From positions 59,156 to 91,917 of the forward strand of contig NZ_FOOY01000013.1 of NCBI RefSeq assembly GCF_900113325.1: a stretch of 32,762 bases of DNA, written 5' to 3'. The translations under genes and the position numbers were made by a program. The notes beneath the pieces were generated by a model that saw only the letters and a program-made list of their open reading frames with translations, had not been told where the DNA came from and made no database searches. This document shows positions 23,183 to 31,453 of the stretch, piece by piece; position 1 is the first letter of the stretch, and every line of letters begins with the position of its first letter. The stretch comes from Sporolactobacillus nakayamae (GTDB lineage Bacteria > Bacillota > Bacilli > Bacillales > Sporolactobacillaceae).

Positions 23183-25414
23183 TTAGAAATTATTAGTTCG
23201 AGGCAACCGCTGATCGTGAACCGCAGGCGCTGCCTTTGAACGCTGCATCTGCTCATGATCCTTGTTGCTGGCTTCCGTCTCATCCATGGTGAGCGCAACA
23301 GAGGCATAACAGAACAGCATCAGAATAGGAAGAATAAAAAGAGATAAATAGGCGCATTCGCTGATGTAAGGCTGATTCGCAGTTTGATAGACATTAAATT
23401 GGAGATCTTTTTTGTTGCCATGAATGCCGCGCTGTATTAAGCGGCCGCCCGGGTAGGCATCGCGCTGCCCGTAGCCCTTGCCGCTCATAGCGAAAATTAG
23501 GGAAGAACCGGATTCTCCTTTTACTTGAGAGATTCTAATTTCATCCTCTCCAGAAGCAGGAGTTGCGTGATTTAATTTAAAGGTCAGACGGCCGAGCGGC
23601 TTAGAAATACGGAATCTTTTTGAAAAAATGATTTTCCCCGTGTGCTTTCTTGTCACAACGACATGATAGGTTCCCTTTCTTTTTACACGACGAATGCCAA
23701 AGGAAATGCGGTTGTATCGTTCGGTCGCATGAAAAGTCTGAACGATGGGATGATGCGCGTCAACAGCTGCGCCCTTGTTTCCTACCGAGTAGCGTTGGTC
23801 GACAATGTACGTCCTTTGCGGCGATTTTATTTGTGTATACGCATAAAATCCCATGTATGCACATAGGATGACTGCCGCAAGCAGGCTTCCTGTGAGTATG
23901 AGCCTAAGCGTTTTACCCTGTAATGCAAAACGTAATTTTTTTTCCTTTTTAACAGTTAAGGCCTGTGTGAGTTCTTCAAAACCGAACATACTGCCGAGCA
24001 GAATAAACGGCGTAAAGAGCAGGCTATAGCGGGGCTCCGCCTCCCAGACAAAAACGTAAAAAACAAAGTTTCCGAACAGGCAGAGCTGGATCAACAAATT
24101 CAGGTCTGCTTTTTTGGTTCGGAAATAGCGAAAAACAGATAGCACCAGCAAAAAAATGTTCACTATGTAGAAGACTTGGATAATAAAAAGCGTGACTTGA
24201 TTCTTATGATTGAAGAGATATTGATAGACATTGGTCGGATGGCTGGAGAGGTGAGTATACCAGTAATAGCCATGCGCGCCTACGCCCCATGTCCGGGCGG
24301 CTTTAATTCCCCACAGACGGATGAGCCCGGGCAAACCGTATTTTTCGGTCTCCTTCTTAATGTGCATGCTTGCCACTTGTTTTTTTGCCGCCTGATTAGG
24401 CTGATGCCTGATCAACTCATAATCATAACGATTATAACCGCCGTCACGTGAGAGTCCGAGCATGATCCAGTTCATCGAAGGCATGGATAATGATGCATTC
24501 GGAACGTAGCCGAAATGGTGTTCAATCTTTTGGGACGCGATACCGAATGCGCCGATAAGTATGCCGATGATTGCCAGATTGATCAGCACCTTTTTCCATT
24601 TCAACACAAAGAACATATAGATGCTCAGAGCCGGAAGAAACAGAATAAGATTTGGCCTGATCAAATAACCGATGCCAAGTGTCATTCCTAAAAGTAACAT
24701 GTAACGGATCTTCATTGTTTTCCTGTACAGATACCACAGATAAAGAAGCGATACGGGAAATGCGATTGCCGCAGTGTCGGTGTAAAAGTACATCGTGTAT
24801 AAGAAAAGCGGCAGGCAGGTCATGGTAAACAATAAAAAGATGCAGGCCATTCGTGCATCAAATAATTCTCTCACAAGCTTCCAGGACAGAAAGATACCAA
24901 AAAACAAAATAAGGGCGCAAAAGGTACGATCAATAATCATATAGCTCGCTATCTGTGCAAAACCACATACGTGGTAAAGAAAGTACCGCAACAGCGTGAC
25001 CGGTATATTGTTCGGGTAAATCTGAAAATAAATACTTCCTGATGCGTGCCCGTGAGCAAGTAAATAGAGTGCTTCCGCATAAGTGTGCCCCCCATCAATA
25101 ATTGGAGGCATAATCGAATGAAAAGCGATGATCAGTGCGCCCTCGAACAACAGCATAATAAAAAATAGACCGGCTGAAATTTTAGTAATCACCGGGTCCG
25201 TAAATCGTGCGAGCCACCGATAAACAGCGAGAAAGAAAAGAATGACAATCAGTGCAAAAAGCGCAAGAGAAAGCACCGTTTCCAAGAGTCCATGGTTATG
25301 TTTGAAAATTAATGGATAAAGAAAGCTAATGATCAGAACGGAAAGATAACATGATGCAAACGCAATGCCGAATAGCGAAAGCAAATGGTGTTTCAATCGT
25401 AAAATAGTTGCCAC
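23183..25414 (-). CDS. Multi-span GT-C glycosyltransferase with a C-terminal extracytoplasmic domain
   Basis: A 743-residue membrane protein with about 11 helices in the first 475 residues, another at about 503-525, a soluble region of about 165 residues (527-690), and a last helix at about 688-710. The first outer loop carries a Pro-Pro-Ile-Ile-Asp-Gly-Gly motif (residues 103-109) and the helical part ends with EAEPRYS, features of GT39/ArnT-like enzymes. These use polyprenyl-phosphate sugars outside the membrane. The soluble part looks beta-rich (FGIRRVKRKGTYHVVVTRK) and may bind the acceptor. The start is GTG at 25414. It follows the polyprenyl-phosphate glycosyltransferase gene by 30 bases, so the pair probably decorates a wall polymer, as suggested for YkcC/YkcB-like pairs. 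The acceptor is unknown. Confidence 0.78.
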   Translation of the reverse strand: MATILRLKHHLLSLFGIAFASCYLSVLIISFLYPLIFKHNHGLLETVLSLALFALIVILFFLAVYRWLARFTDPVITKISAGLFFIMLLFEGALIIAFHSIMPPIIDGGHTYAEALYLLAHGHASGSIYFQIYPNNIPVTLLRYFLYHVCGFAQIASYMIIDRTFCALILFFGIFLSWKLVRELFDARMACIFLLFTMTCLPLFLYTMYFYTDTAAIAFPVSLLYLWYLYRKTMKIRYMLLLGMTLGIGYLIRPNLILFLPALSIYMFFVLKWKKVLINLAIIGILIGAFGIASQKIEHHFGYVPNASLSMPSMNWIMLGLSRDGGYNRYDYELIRHQPNQAAKKQVASMHIKKETEKYGLPGLIRLWGIKAARTWGVGAHGYYWYTHLSSHPTNVYQYLFNHKNQVTLFIIQVFYIVNIFLLVLSVFRYFRTKKADLNLLIQLCLFGNFVFYVFVWEAEPRYSLLFTPFILLGSMFGFEELTQALTVKKEKKLRFALQGKTLRLILTGSLLAAVILCAYMGFYAYTQIKSPQRTYIVDQRYSVGNKGAAVDAHHPIVQTFHATERYNRISFGIRRVKRKGTYHVVVTRKHTGKIIFSKRFRISKPLGRLTFKLNHATPASGEDEIRISQVKGESGSSLIFAMSGKGYGQRDAYPGGRLIQRGIHGNKKDLQFNVYQTANQPYISECAYLSLFILPILMLFCYASVALTMDETEASNKDHEQMQRSKAAPAVHDQRLPRTNNF

Positions 25415-25444
25415 ATCCCATCCGAGGACGGATCAAACACCGCC

Positions 25445-26431
25445 TCAAAGTGCTGTTGTTTTAAAGCGGTCCTTAGTTGTTGCTGACACTAACTGTTTTT
25501 CGATGGTGTAGCGCGGACGATGTTTGGTTTCTTTGAAAATCTTACCAATGTATTCGCCGATGACGCCGATTGCCGTGAGCTGCATGCCGCCAATCAACCA
25601 AATCGAAAGGATCATTGATGTCCATCCGCTGACTGCGTGACCGAGAACATGCTGGATCAGCGCATACAGGCCGATCAGAAACCCGACTCCGACAACAGTT
25701 CCCCCCAGAACGGTCACCATCCGGATCGGTACAATCGAAAAGGAGGTTATACCGTCAATGGCGAAATTAATCATTTTTTTCAGAGGGTATTTTGTTTTTC
25801 CGGCAAAACGTTCGGCACGATTGTAGTATACTTCGGTGCTTTTAAAACCAAGCAACGGGATCATGCCGCGCAGGAAAACATTCTCCTCATGGTAGTTGAC
25901 AAATTCATCAAGCACCCGTCTGCTGAGTAAACGAAAATCAGCATGGTTCGGTATCATTTTGACACCGAGGCGCTCCATAACCTTGTAAAAAAGCAGTGCG
26001 GTGTTTCGCTTGAAAAATGTGTCCGTCTCACGTTTGTTACGAACGCCGTAAACGACATCAAACCCTTCATGGTATTTGATCAGAAAGTTGTTAATCGCAT
26101 TTACGTCATCTTGCAGATCGGCATCAATTGTAATCACACAATCGGAGTATGGATTCGCTGTCTCCATGCCGGCGATTAGGGCATTCTGGTGGCCAAAATT
26201 GCGACTGAGTTTCAGGCCGGTGACTTCTTTATAGTCCTCGATCGAGTGTTTAATGACCGTCCATGTTCGATCGCGGCTTCCGTCATCGACGAATAGAAGG
26301 GTGCTCTGCGGCGAGATTAATTGGTCCCTGCAAGCGCGCTCCAAAGTGTCGCGAAGCCGCGATACCGTCTCAGTTAGGACCGCTTCCTCGTTATAGCATG
26401 GAACGACGATTGTCAGAATTGGTTTATTCAT
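25445..26431 (-). CDS. Polyprenyl-phosphate glycosyltransferase (GtrB/CsbB/YkcC-like)
   Basis: A 328-residue GT2 enzyme with a GT-A domain (VVPCYNEEAVL at the start, LLFVDDGSRDRT near residues 45-56, metal-binding DADLQDD at 103-109, and KLSRNFGHQNAL) and two C-terminal membrane helices (about 233-258 and 268-292). Such proteins charge undecaprenyl phosphate with a sugar on the inner face of the membrane. The neighbouring multi-span transferase would use the product outside. ATG 26431 has AGGAGGA upstream on the minus strand. It diverges from the two-component genes across a 244-bp intergenic region that holds a putative operator. Confidence 0.9.
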   Translation of the reverse strand: MNKPILTIVVPCYNEEAVLTETVSRLRDTLERACRDQLISPQSTLLFVDDGSRDRTWTVIKHSIEDYKEVTGLKLSRNFGHQNALIAGMETANPYSDCVITIDADLQDDVNAINNFLIKYHEGFDVVYGVRNKRETDTFFKRNTALLFYKVMERLGVKMIPNHADFRLLSRRVLDEFVNYHEENVFLRGMIPLLGFKSTEVYYNRAERFAGKTKYPLKKMINFAIDGITSFSIVPIRMVTVLGGTVVGVGFLIGLYALIQHVLGHAVSGWTSMILSIWLIGGMQLTAIGVIGEYIGKIFKETKHRPRYTIEKQLVSATTKDRFKTTAL

Positions 26432-26540
26432 TGGTGATAGTCCTCCTACTGTTCCACTTCGTTCAGATCAGGAACAACCTTTTACAATGCCTATCTTAAA
26501 CGTGAATTGTAACGTCGTAACAAATGCAGTATGAAATTAT

Positions 26541-26606
26541 CATGAGATTTTTCTCATTCAATTCTCATGTTCTTTTCTTACAGCTCCTGCAAGGAATCGT
26601 TATAAT
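26541..26606 (+). promoter_or_regulatory. Promoter and direct-repeat operator of the two-component operon
   Basis: TTCTCAT occurs at 26551 and again at 26562, exactly one 11-bp step apart, as expected for OmpR-family regulator sites. An inverted copy, ATGAGA at 26542, makes ATGAGA-TTTT-TCTCAT palindromic. Downstream are CTTACA (26577-26582), an 18-bp spacer and a perfect TATAAT (26601-26606). The repeats lie about 45-62 bases before the likely transcription start, which suggests self-activation. The same site lies between the divergent glycosyltransferase pair and the regulator. No convincing minus-strand promoter was found. Confidence 0.55.
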
Positions 26607-26675
26607 AGAAGGTGTCTAAACGGTCTGAATAGATAGTGATCAATTTTTTAACCTTAGAAGAGATGGATAAGATCA

Positions 26676-27374
26676 ATGAAAACTATAACGATACTGCTTG
26701 TTGAAGACGAGAAGAGTGTTGCTTCATTTGTTTCCACTGAATTAGGCTTTGAGAATTATGTGGTAGAAGAGGCTTATGATGGGGTACAGGCTCTCGATCT
26801 TTTTTTTCAGGACGAATCAAAGTGGGGACTGGTTTTGCTTGATCTGATGCTGCCGAAACTGAATGGACTGGAAGTCTGCAGGCGCATCCGGAAAAAGAGT
26901 CTGGTTCCGATCATCATCATGACTGCTCGAGATTATGTCGGTGATAAAGTTGCGGGACTTGATGGCGGAGCGGATGATTACATCACTAAGCCCTTTGAGA
27001 TTGAGGAACTGCTGGCCAGAGTTCGAGTGGCTCTTCGGCGCAGGGACAGTTATGCCGCAGCGGCGGCGAGGCATATTTATCAGGTGGGAGATTTATATCT
27101 GGATATTGAGAAAAGAACAGCGACACGTCAGGGCAAAACATTCGATCTCACGCAACGTGAATTCAACCTTCTCTCTGCTTTGATGAAAAGCGAAGGCAAG
27201 GTCATGACCCGTGATGAACTGCTTTCTGAAGTGTGGGGTTTTGATTATATGGGACAAACCAATATTGTCGATGTTTATGTCCGCTATCTGCGCAATAAGA
27301 TTGACAAAAATCAGCGAGCCAGATTGATCCACACCATTCGGGGAGTCGGCTACGCACTGAGGGTTGACGAATGA
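26676..27374 (+). CDS. OmpR-family response regulator
   Basis: A 232-residue regulator. The receiver domain (1-120) has the acidic pocket E10-D11-E12, phosphorylated D56 in LLDLMLP, T83 and K105. A winged-helix DNA-binding domain (about 133-230) follows, with LTQREFNLLSALM and VDVYVRYLRNKID. The overall type resembles ArlR/CssR regulators; I do not assign a specific name. Its stop overlaps the kinase start by four bases. It probably controls its own promoter, and perhaps the divergent glycosyltransferase pair, through the repeats at 26551-26568. It is not the obvious PhoP for the tua genes. Confidence 0.92.
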   Translation: MKTITILLVEDEKSVASFVSTELGFENYVVEEAYDGVQALDLFFQDESKWGLVLLDLMLPKLNGLEVCRRIRKKSLVPIIIMTARDYVGDKVAGLDGGADDYITKPFEIEELLARVRVALRRRDSYAAAAARHIYQVGDLYLDIEKRTATRQGKTFDLTQREFNLLSALMKSEGKVMTRDELLSEVWGFDYMGQTNIVDVYVRYLRNKIDKNQRARLIHTIRGVGYALRVDE

Positions 27375-28774
27375 GAACATGGCTGACAATTTTCAGATTA
27401 AAAAAGAAAACGACGCTTTTTCAGATGAACTTCTGGTATATTTTGATTCTTTTGGTGACCGTGCTGTCTATTGGAGTCGCCGTCCTTTCGATCGTCAGTT
27501 ATCAGCTCTACAAGGGCACTGAACAGGAAGTCGAGTATGTGGAAAAACAGTTGATTGTCGAATCGCGTGAAAAGAATCCGGATTGGACAGATTCTATTGA
27601 AACGATTCTCTATGTTCAGCATCCCGACTTTTATGTCCGCATTAAGACGCCGGATCGTAAAACGATTTATTCAAAGGGCAGTGAGAGTATTACGGATAAT
27701 AACGCATATCTGTTCAAGCTCTCCCTTTTTTCATCCATTTCATTTAAAAAGAAATTTGTTCCCATCTACCATCATCAAGCGTCATACAATGGCTACACCT
27801 TTGATTTGTATGTCCGCATGATCAGTATACACAAATTTATCGTCGTGATGATCAAAGTGCTTGTTGTCTGCATTTTATTAGGCGTTTTGATTGGATCGCT
27901 GGCGATTTACCAGCTTTCGCGGAAACTAAGCCGGCCGCTCATGGATGTGACTCGGCTTATCAATCAAGTGACTGAAACAAATAATTTAAAGCAGCGCGTA
28001 CCGGTTCCGGATCAACCGAAAGAAGTACGCGAGCTTGCTTTATCCTTTAATCAGCTTATGGGTCAGCTTGATGAGCAGATCGAGCGTGAGTTGCGATTTG
28101 TATCAGATGCTTCCCATGAATTACGAACGCCGCTTTCGGCAATACGTGGCCATGTTGAGCTTATACATCGGCATGGAACGAATCACCCTGAACTGATTCA
28201 GAAGTCATTTCATTTTATCGATCAGGAATCAAGACGAATGCAACGATTGATCGATCAACTTTTGATGATCGCACGTCTTGACCGTAAGTCAAAGGCACTC
28301 GAGGCAGTCAATTTGTCGATGATTGCAAATAATGTGATCGCGGACTATGCGCCAGGTCTTAAGCAGAAGTTTACTACCGATGTTGTTGATGGAATTTATG
28401 CCTGGGCGAATGAGGATTATGTACATCAGGTGATCGTCTCCCTGCTCGGTAACGCGCGCAACTATACGCCGAATGGCGGGTGGATTAAACTCACGGTCAC
28501 TGGCGATTATGAATTTTCATATATACGCGTACAAAATTCGGGCACTACAATTCCCGATGAAGAAAAAGAAAATATTTTTGCGCGTTTCTACCGACTAGAT
28601 AAAGCGAGATCCAGTGAACACGGAGGCTCAGGACTGGGACTTGCGATTGTTAAAGAGTTGATTGAACTGGATGGCGGCACAATTCGGGTCAAGGATATTG
28701 AGCCCTCGGGCAGCGAATTTATTGTCCAATTAAAGGCCATGACCCCTGAACAGTCGGCAAATGGCATTGGGTGA
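27371..28774 (+). CDS. Sensor histidine kinase
   Basis: A 467-residue membrane kinase. Helices lie at about residues 20-44 and 156-180 and bracket a ~110-residue outer sensor domain without a recognisable fold. A HAMP linker (about 181-235), a HisKA domain with phospho-accepting H249 in SDASHELRTPLSAIRGH, and an ATPase domain follow, with N-box NARNYTPNGG and G-box HGGSGLGLAIV. The G1 box reads QNSGTTIP, with Asn where many kinases have Asp; this variant occurs in other low-GC kinases and need not abolish activity. It pairs with the preceding regulator. Next to the envelope glycosylation genes it is likely to sense wall or membrane state, but that is inference. Confidence 0.92.
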   Translation: MRTWLTIFRLKKKTTLFQMNFWYILILLVTVLSIGVAVLSIVSYQLYKGTEQEVEYVEKQLIVESREKNPDWTDSIETILYVQHPDFYVRIKTPDRKTIYSKGSESITDNNAYLFKLSLFSSISFKKKFVPIYHHQASYNGYTFDLYVRMISIHKFIVVMIKVLVVCILLGVLIGSLAIYQLSRKLSRPLMDVTRLINQVTETNNLKQRVPVPDQPKEVRELALSFNQLMGQLDEQIERELRFVSDASHELRTPLSAIRGHVELIHRHGTNHPELIQKSFHFIDQESRRMQRLIDQLLMIARLDRKSKALEAVNLSMIANNVIADYAPGLKQKFTTDVVDGIYAWANEDYVHQVIVSLLGNARNYTPNGGWIKLTVTGDYEFSYIRVQNSGTTIPDEEKENIFARFYRLDKARSSEHGGSGLGLAIVKELIELDGGTIRVKDIEPSGSEFIVQLKAMTPEQSANGIG

Positions 28775-28897
28775 CCGATTGATAACTCTTTTGCAGGTAG
28801 AGAAGTGGGGCGGTTTCGGCGATCTCAATAATGGATAAATCTCTTAGACTATAAAATTTTTATTGGGACTGCAGAAATCAACGGAATTTTGCTATAC

Positions 28898-28926
28898 TTG
28901 TTGTTAAGGTTATGCCTCTATATAAT
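28898..28926 (+). promoter_or_regulatory. Sigma-A promoter upstream of the M20 deacylase
   Basis: TTGTTG (28898-28903), a 17-bp spacer and a perfect TATAAT (28921-28926). The expected start near 28933 gives an unusually long leader of about 250 bases. Nothing is seen between the kinase stop (28774) and this promoter. Confidence 0.6.
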
Positions 28927-28948
28927 TGCGGGTTCAAAAAGAGACTAC

Positions 28949-29049
28949 ATGATGATTCAGCCGATCAGAAATTTTTGGAGCTCAAAGGAGGAGTCATAAT
29001 CCAGAGAAAGAAGGCAATTATTGTTCTGAACATTGGCAAGATTAAGTAA
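28949..29049 (+). other. Leader with two mini-frames and an orphan ribosome-binding site
   Basis: ATGATG at 28949 opens a 16-codon frame (MMIQPIRNFWSSKEES) that stops at 28997-28999. Inside it lies the best ribosome-binding site of the region, AAAGGAGG (28984-28991). At the proper distance after it there is no ATG, GTG or TTG; ATC at 28999 opens IQRKKAIIVLNIGKIK and a stop at 29047. This could be a leader peptide pair, a start codon lost by mutation (a gene remnant), or chance. I see no T-box or known riboswitch. The remaining stretch to 29183 holds nothing recognisable. Confidence 0.3.
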
Positions 29050-29183
29050 TGACGAAGCTCACTTTTTAGTTTGAAAGAATCCTGAGTGGTGCTGCGCGCC
29101 GAATGATTGGCCTAATGAAATGAGCGATTTTATCACATGCAAAAATAAGGATCTTAAAATTCATCAGAAGTGGGGCAGAATAA

Positions 29184-30335
29184 GTGAACGACGAGAAAGC
29201 GATTGAGTTGCTCAAAAATCTATTGAAAATTAACACGACAAATCCTCCTGGTAATGAAGCGGAAGTGGTTGCTCTGATCCGGCCGTTGTTTGAGGCGGCA
29301 GGGATCGATACGGAGGTTGTCACTTATGGAGAAAATCGGCACCAGCTGATCGCAACGCTAAATGGCGCGGAACCCGGGAAGGTGCTCGCATTCACGGGGC
29401 ATATGGATGTGGTTCCGGTCGGCGAGATTCCTTGGGACCACGATCCGTTTGGTGCCGAGGAAGCGGATGGAAAGATTTATGGACGCGGCGCCTCGGATAT
29501 GAAGAGCGGTCTTGCGGCGATGATTGCCGCAATAATTGAGCTGAAGGAAGAAGCGGCCCCGCTTAATGGCACGCTCAAATTCATTGCGACTGTGGGGGAG
29601 GAAACCTCATCAATTGGTGCCGAGCAATTGGTCAATGGCGGCTATGTGGATAATCTTGACGCTGTGGTGATTGGTGAACCGACTGATAATGAACTGTCCA
29701 TTGCCGAAAAAGGTGCGCTTTGGGTTCGGTTGACAACCTATGGGAAAACAGGCCACGGATCAACACCAAGCCATGGAATTAACGCCAATGAACATATGAT
29801 TGCGATTCTCTCAAAATTTCAATCTGAGTTTCAATTTGACTATGAACCGGATGATTTGCTTAGTGAACCAACGTCTAGCATTGATGTGATGAGGGGCGGA
29901 AACGGAACAAATGTCATTCCGGATAAATGCGTGGTGGAAATAGATATGCGTACTTTACCATCGCAAAACCACGAGACGATCATCGCATCCATTCAAGCAA
30001 TCATTGATGGAGTGAAAGAGGACATTCCCGAACTGAATACGACGGTTGAGATTATCAATGATATGAATCCGGTAAAAACACCAAAGGACGATGAATTCGT
30101 TCAGAGTCTTGTTAAAGTCATTGAAGGAGTGCGCGGCAAGAAAATTGAACCTTACGGGTTTTCGGGTTATACGGATGGCGCCTTTTTTTCAAAAGTAGAA
30201 AAAACATTTCCGATTACCGTTGTCGGACCGGGCTATCCGCCGGTCGCTCATCAACCGGATGAATATGTTGCCCGTGCACCGTTTTTCGACTCTATTCAAA
30301 TATACAAGAAGATCGCTATTGATTTTTTGAGTTGA
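29184..30335 (+). CDS. M20-family deacylase/peptidase (ArgE/DapE family)
   Basis: A 383-residue zinc amidohydrolase. The first metal motif is TGHMDVVPVG (H73, D75), followed by the bridging GRGASDMKSG (D105) and the catalytic base with its zinc ligand VGEET (E139, E140). The dimerisation domain contains KTGHGSTPSHG, and the C-terminal histidine is in AHQPDEY. Such enzymes remove acyl groups from amino acids (acetylornithine, succinyl-diaminopimelate) or act on dipeptides. The sequence does not settle which, so no symbol is given. It starts at GTG with GTGGGG about ten bases upstream, a rather weak arrangement. A leader peptide and the RarD-like permease follow directly. Confidence 0.88.
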   Translation: MNDEKAIELLKNLLKINTTNPPGNEAEVVALIRPLFEAAGIDTEVVTYGENRHQLIATLNGAEPGKVLAFTGHMDVVPVGEIPWDHDPFGAEEADGKIYGRGASDMKSGLAAMIAAIIELKEEAAPLNGTLKFIATVGEETSSIGAEQLVNGGYVDNLDAVVIGEPTDNELSIAEKGALWVRLTTYGKTGHGSTPSHGINANEHMIAILSKFQSEFQFDYEPDDLLSEPTSSIDVMRGGNGTNVIPDKCVVEIDMRTLPSQNHETIIASIQAIIDGVKEDIPELNTTVEIINDMNPVKTPKDDEFVQSLVKVIEGVRGKKIEPYGFSGYTDGAFFSKVEKTFPITVVGPGYPPVAHQPDEYVARAPFFDSIQIYKKIAIDFLS

Positions 30336-30349
30336 CAAGGTGGGTTCAT

Positions 30350-30415
30350 ATGAACAGAGAGCTCGACTCAAGAGATCCATGCATGGCTGATCATTTTCCG
30401 GTGCTTCAGTTATGA
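30350..30415 (+). CDS. 21-codon leader peptide overlapping the permease start
   Basis: ATG 30350 has AAGGTGGG at 30338-30345, a near-perfect ribosome-binding site five bases away. It encodes 21 residues (begins MNRELDSRDPCMADH) and its TGA (30413-30415) overlaps the ATG of the permease gene at 30412 as ATGA. The permease itself has only a weak GGTG before it. This arrangement suggests that translation of the permease is coupled to, and perhaps controlled through, the small frame. The peptide has no run of a single amino acid to indicate attenuation. It was too short for routine gene calling. Confidence 0.5.
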   Translation: MNRELDSRDPCMADHFPVLQL

Positions 30416-31332
30416 ATAAACATAATGAAATGCGTTCCGGCGTCCTTTATACATTTTTCGCTTTTTTTATATGGGGTTTTCTGACAATCTATTGGAAATG
30501 GCTGGGTTCAGTCGACTCTGGCGAGGTACTCGCGCATCGAATTGTTTGGGCGTTCGTATTCATGCTTGTAGTGATTCTCATGCGCAGGGAGTTTGGGGCG
30601 TTGCGGGATCAAACCAAATGGCTCATCCAACAACCGCGACAATTGCTTCTTGTACTGGTAAGTTCGATTTCGATTAGTGCTAACTGGATTATTTATGTCT
30701 GGGCGGTTGCTCATGCACATGTGATTGAGGCAAGTCTCGGTCTGTACATTATTCCACTTGTTAGTATGCTGATGGGAATCCTCTTTTTAAAAGAGCGTAC
30801 TGGGGTAATGAAAATGTTTTCTATTATCCTGGCAATCATCGGTGTCCTCGTGATGACCTTCCGCTTTGGACACATTCCATGGCTTGCTTTAGCACTTGCC
30901 GCGACTTCCGGTGTTTATAGCCTGTGCAAAAAATTTGTTGTGTTTGAAGCTTACGTCGGTATGACCATTGAGACGATGTTGATGGTTCCGTTTGCAGTCA
31001 TCTTTCTCATCAGCAATGGAATTCGAACGCCGGAATCCATAACTGTCTTTTCGGGAAGCACAGGCTTGCTTTTAGTCGGTGCCGGAGTGCTCACAGCACT
31101 TCCACTTATCTGGTTTGCGGAAGGTGCGAAACGTATTCCGCTGACCATGATCGGCTTTTTTCAATATATGACTCCTACTGCAGCCTTTTTCATTGGACTT
31201 TTTGTTTTCCATGAGCCGATTGATCGGATTCAGTTGTTATCTTTTCTCTTTATTTGGCTTTCTATAGTCGTTTATGCATGGAGTGAATTGACAAGAGCTT
31301 CTGAGAAAAAGCGGGAAGCGGCATCATGCTGA
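30412..31332 (+). CDS. rarD: EamA/DMT-family permease, RarD type
   Basis: A 306-residue inner-membrane protein with ten hydrophobic segments arranged as two EamA repeats. It starts RSGVLYTFFAFFIWGFLTIYWKW, the typical RarD opening, and continues with SANWIIYVWAVAHAHVIEASLGLYI and the GFFQYMTPTAAFFIGLFVFHEP stretch near the end. RarD proteins are putative drug/metabolite exporters of unknown substrate. It follows the deacylase gene and shares its transcript, via the overlapping leader peptide. An amino-acid derivative might be its cargo, but that is a guess from position. Confidence 0.88.
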   Translation: MNKHNEMRSGVLYTFFAFFIWGFLTIYWKWLGSVDSGEVLAHRIVWAFVFMLVVILMRREFGALRDQTKWLIQQPRQLLLVLVSSISISANWIIYVWAVAHAHVIEASLGLYIIPLVSMLMGILFLKERTGVMKMFSIILAIIGVLVMTFRFGHIPWLALALAATSGVYSLCKKFVVFEAYVGMTIETMLMVPFAVIFLISNGIRTPESITVFSGSTGLLLVGAGVLTALPLIWFAEGAKRIPLTMIGFFQYMTPTAAFFIGLFVFHEPIDRIQLLSFLFIWLSIVVYAWSELTRASEKKREAASC

Positions 31333-31354
31333 GAAGGCCTAGGAAACCGATAGA

Positions 31355-31383
31355 TTGACAAGTACAGGTGGATGTCGGAAAAT
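31355..31383 (+). promoter_or_regulatory. Possible promoter of the DauR-like regulator
   Basis: A perfect TTGACA (31355-31360) is followed after 17 bp by GAAAAT (31378-31383), a poor -10 box. A GATAAT further down has no matching -35 box. Confidence 0.35.
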
Positions 31384-31453
31384 AAACATACTGATTTATT
31401 ATTGTGATAATTATTTTTTCTTGTGATTCGATGAACAGTAGGGCGGTGGTTTT

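Noticed and set aside
26676-28774. PhoP/PhoR as the identity of the two-component pair, explaining the Pho-like boxes
   Set aside because: The kinase has a short outer sensor and no PAS domain, and the regulator looks more like the ArlR/CssR type; the Pho-like boxes would be read by a PhoP encoded elsewhere.
28933-29183. T-box riboswitch before the M20 deacylase
   Set aside because: No TGGNACCGCG-like T-box sequence and no terminator hairpin in the leader.
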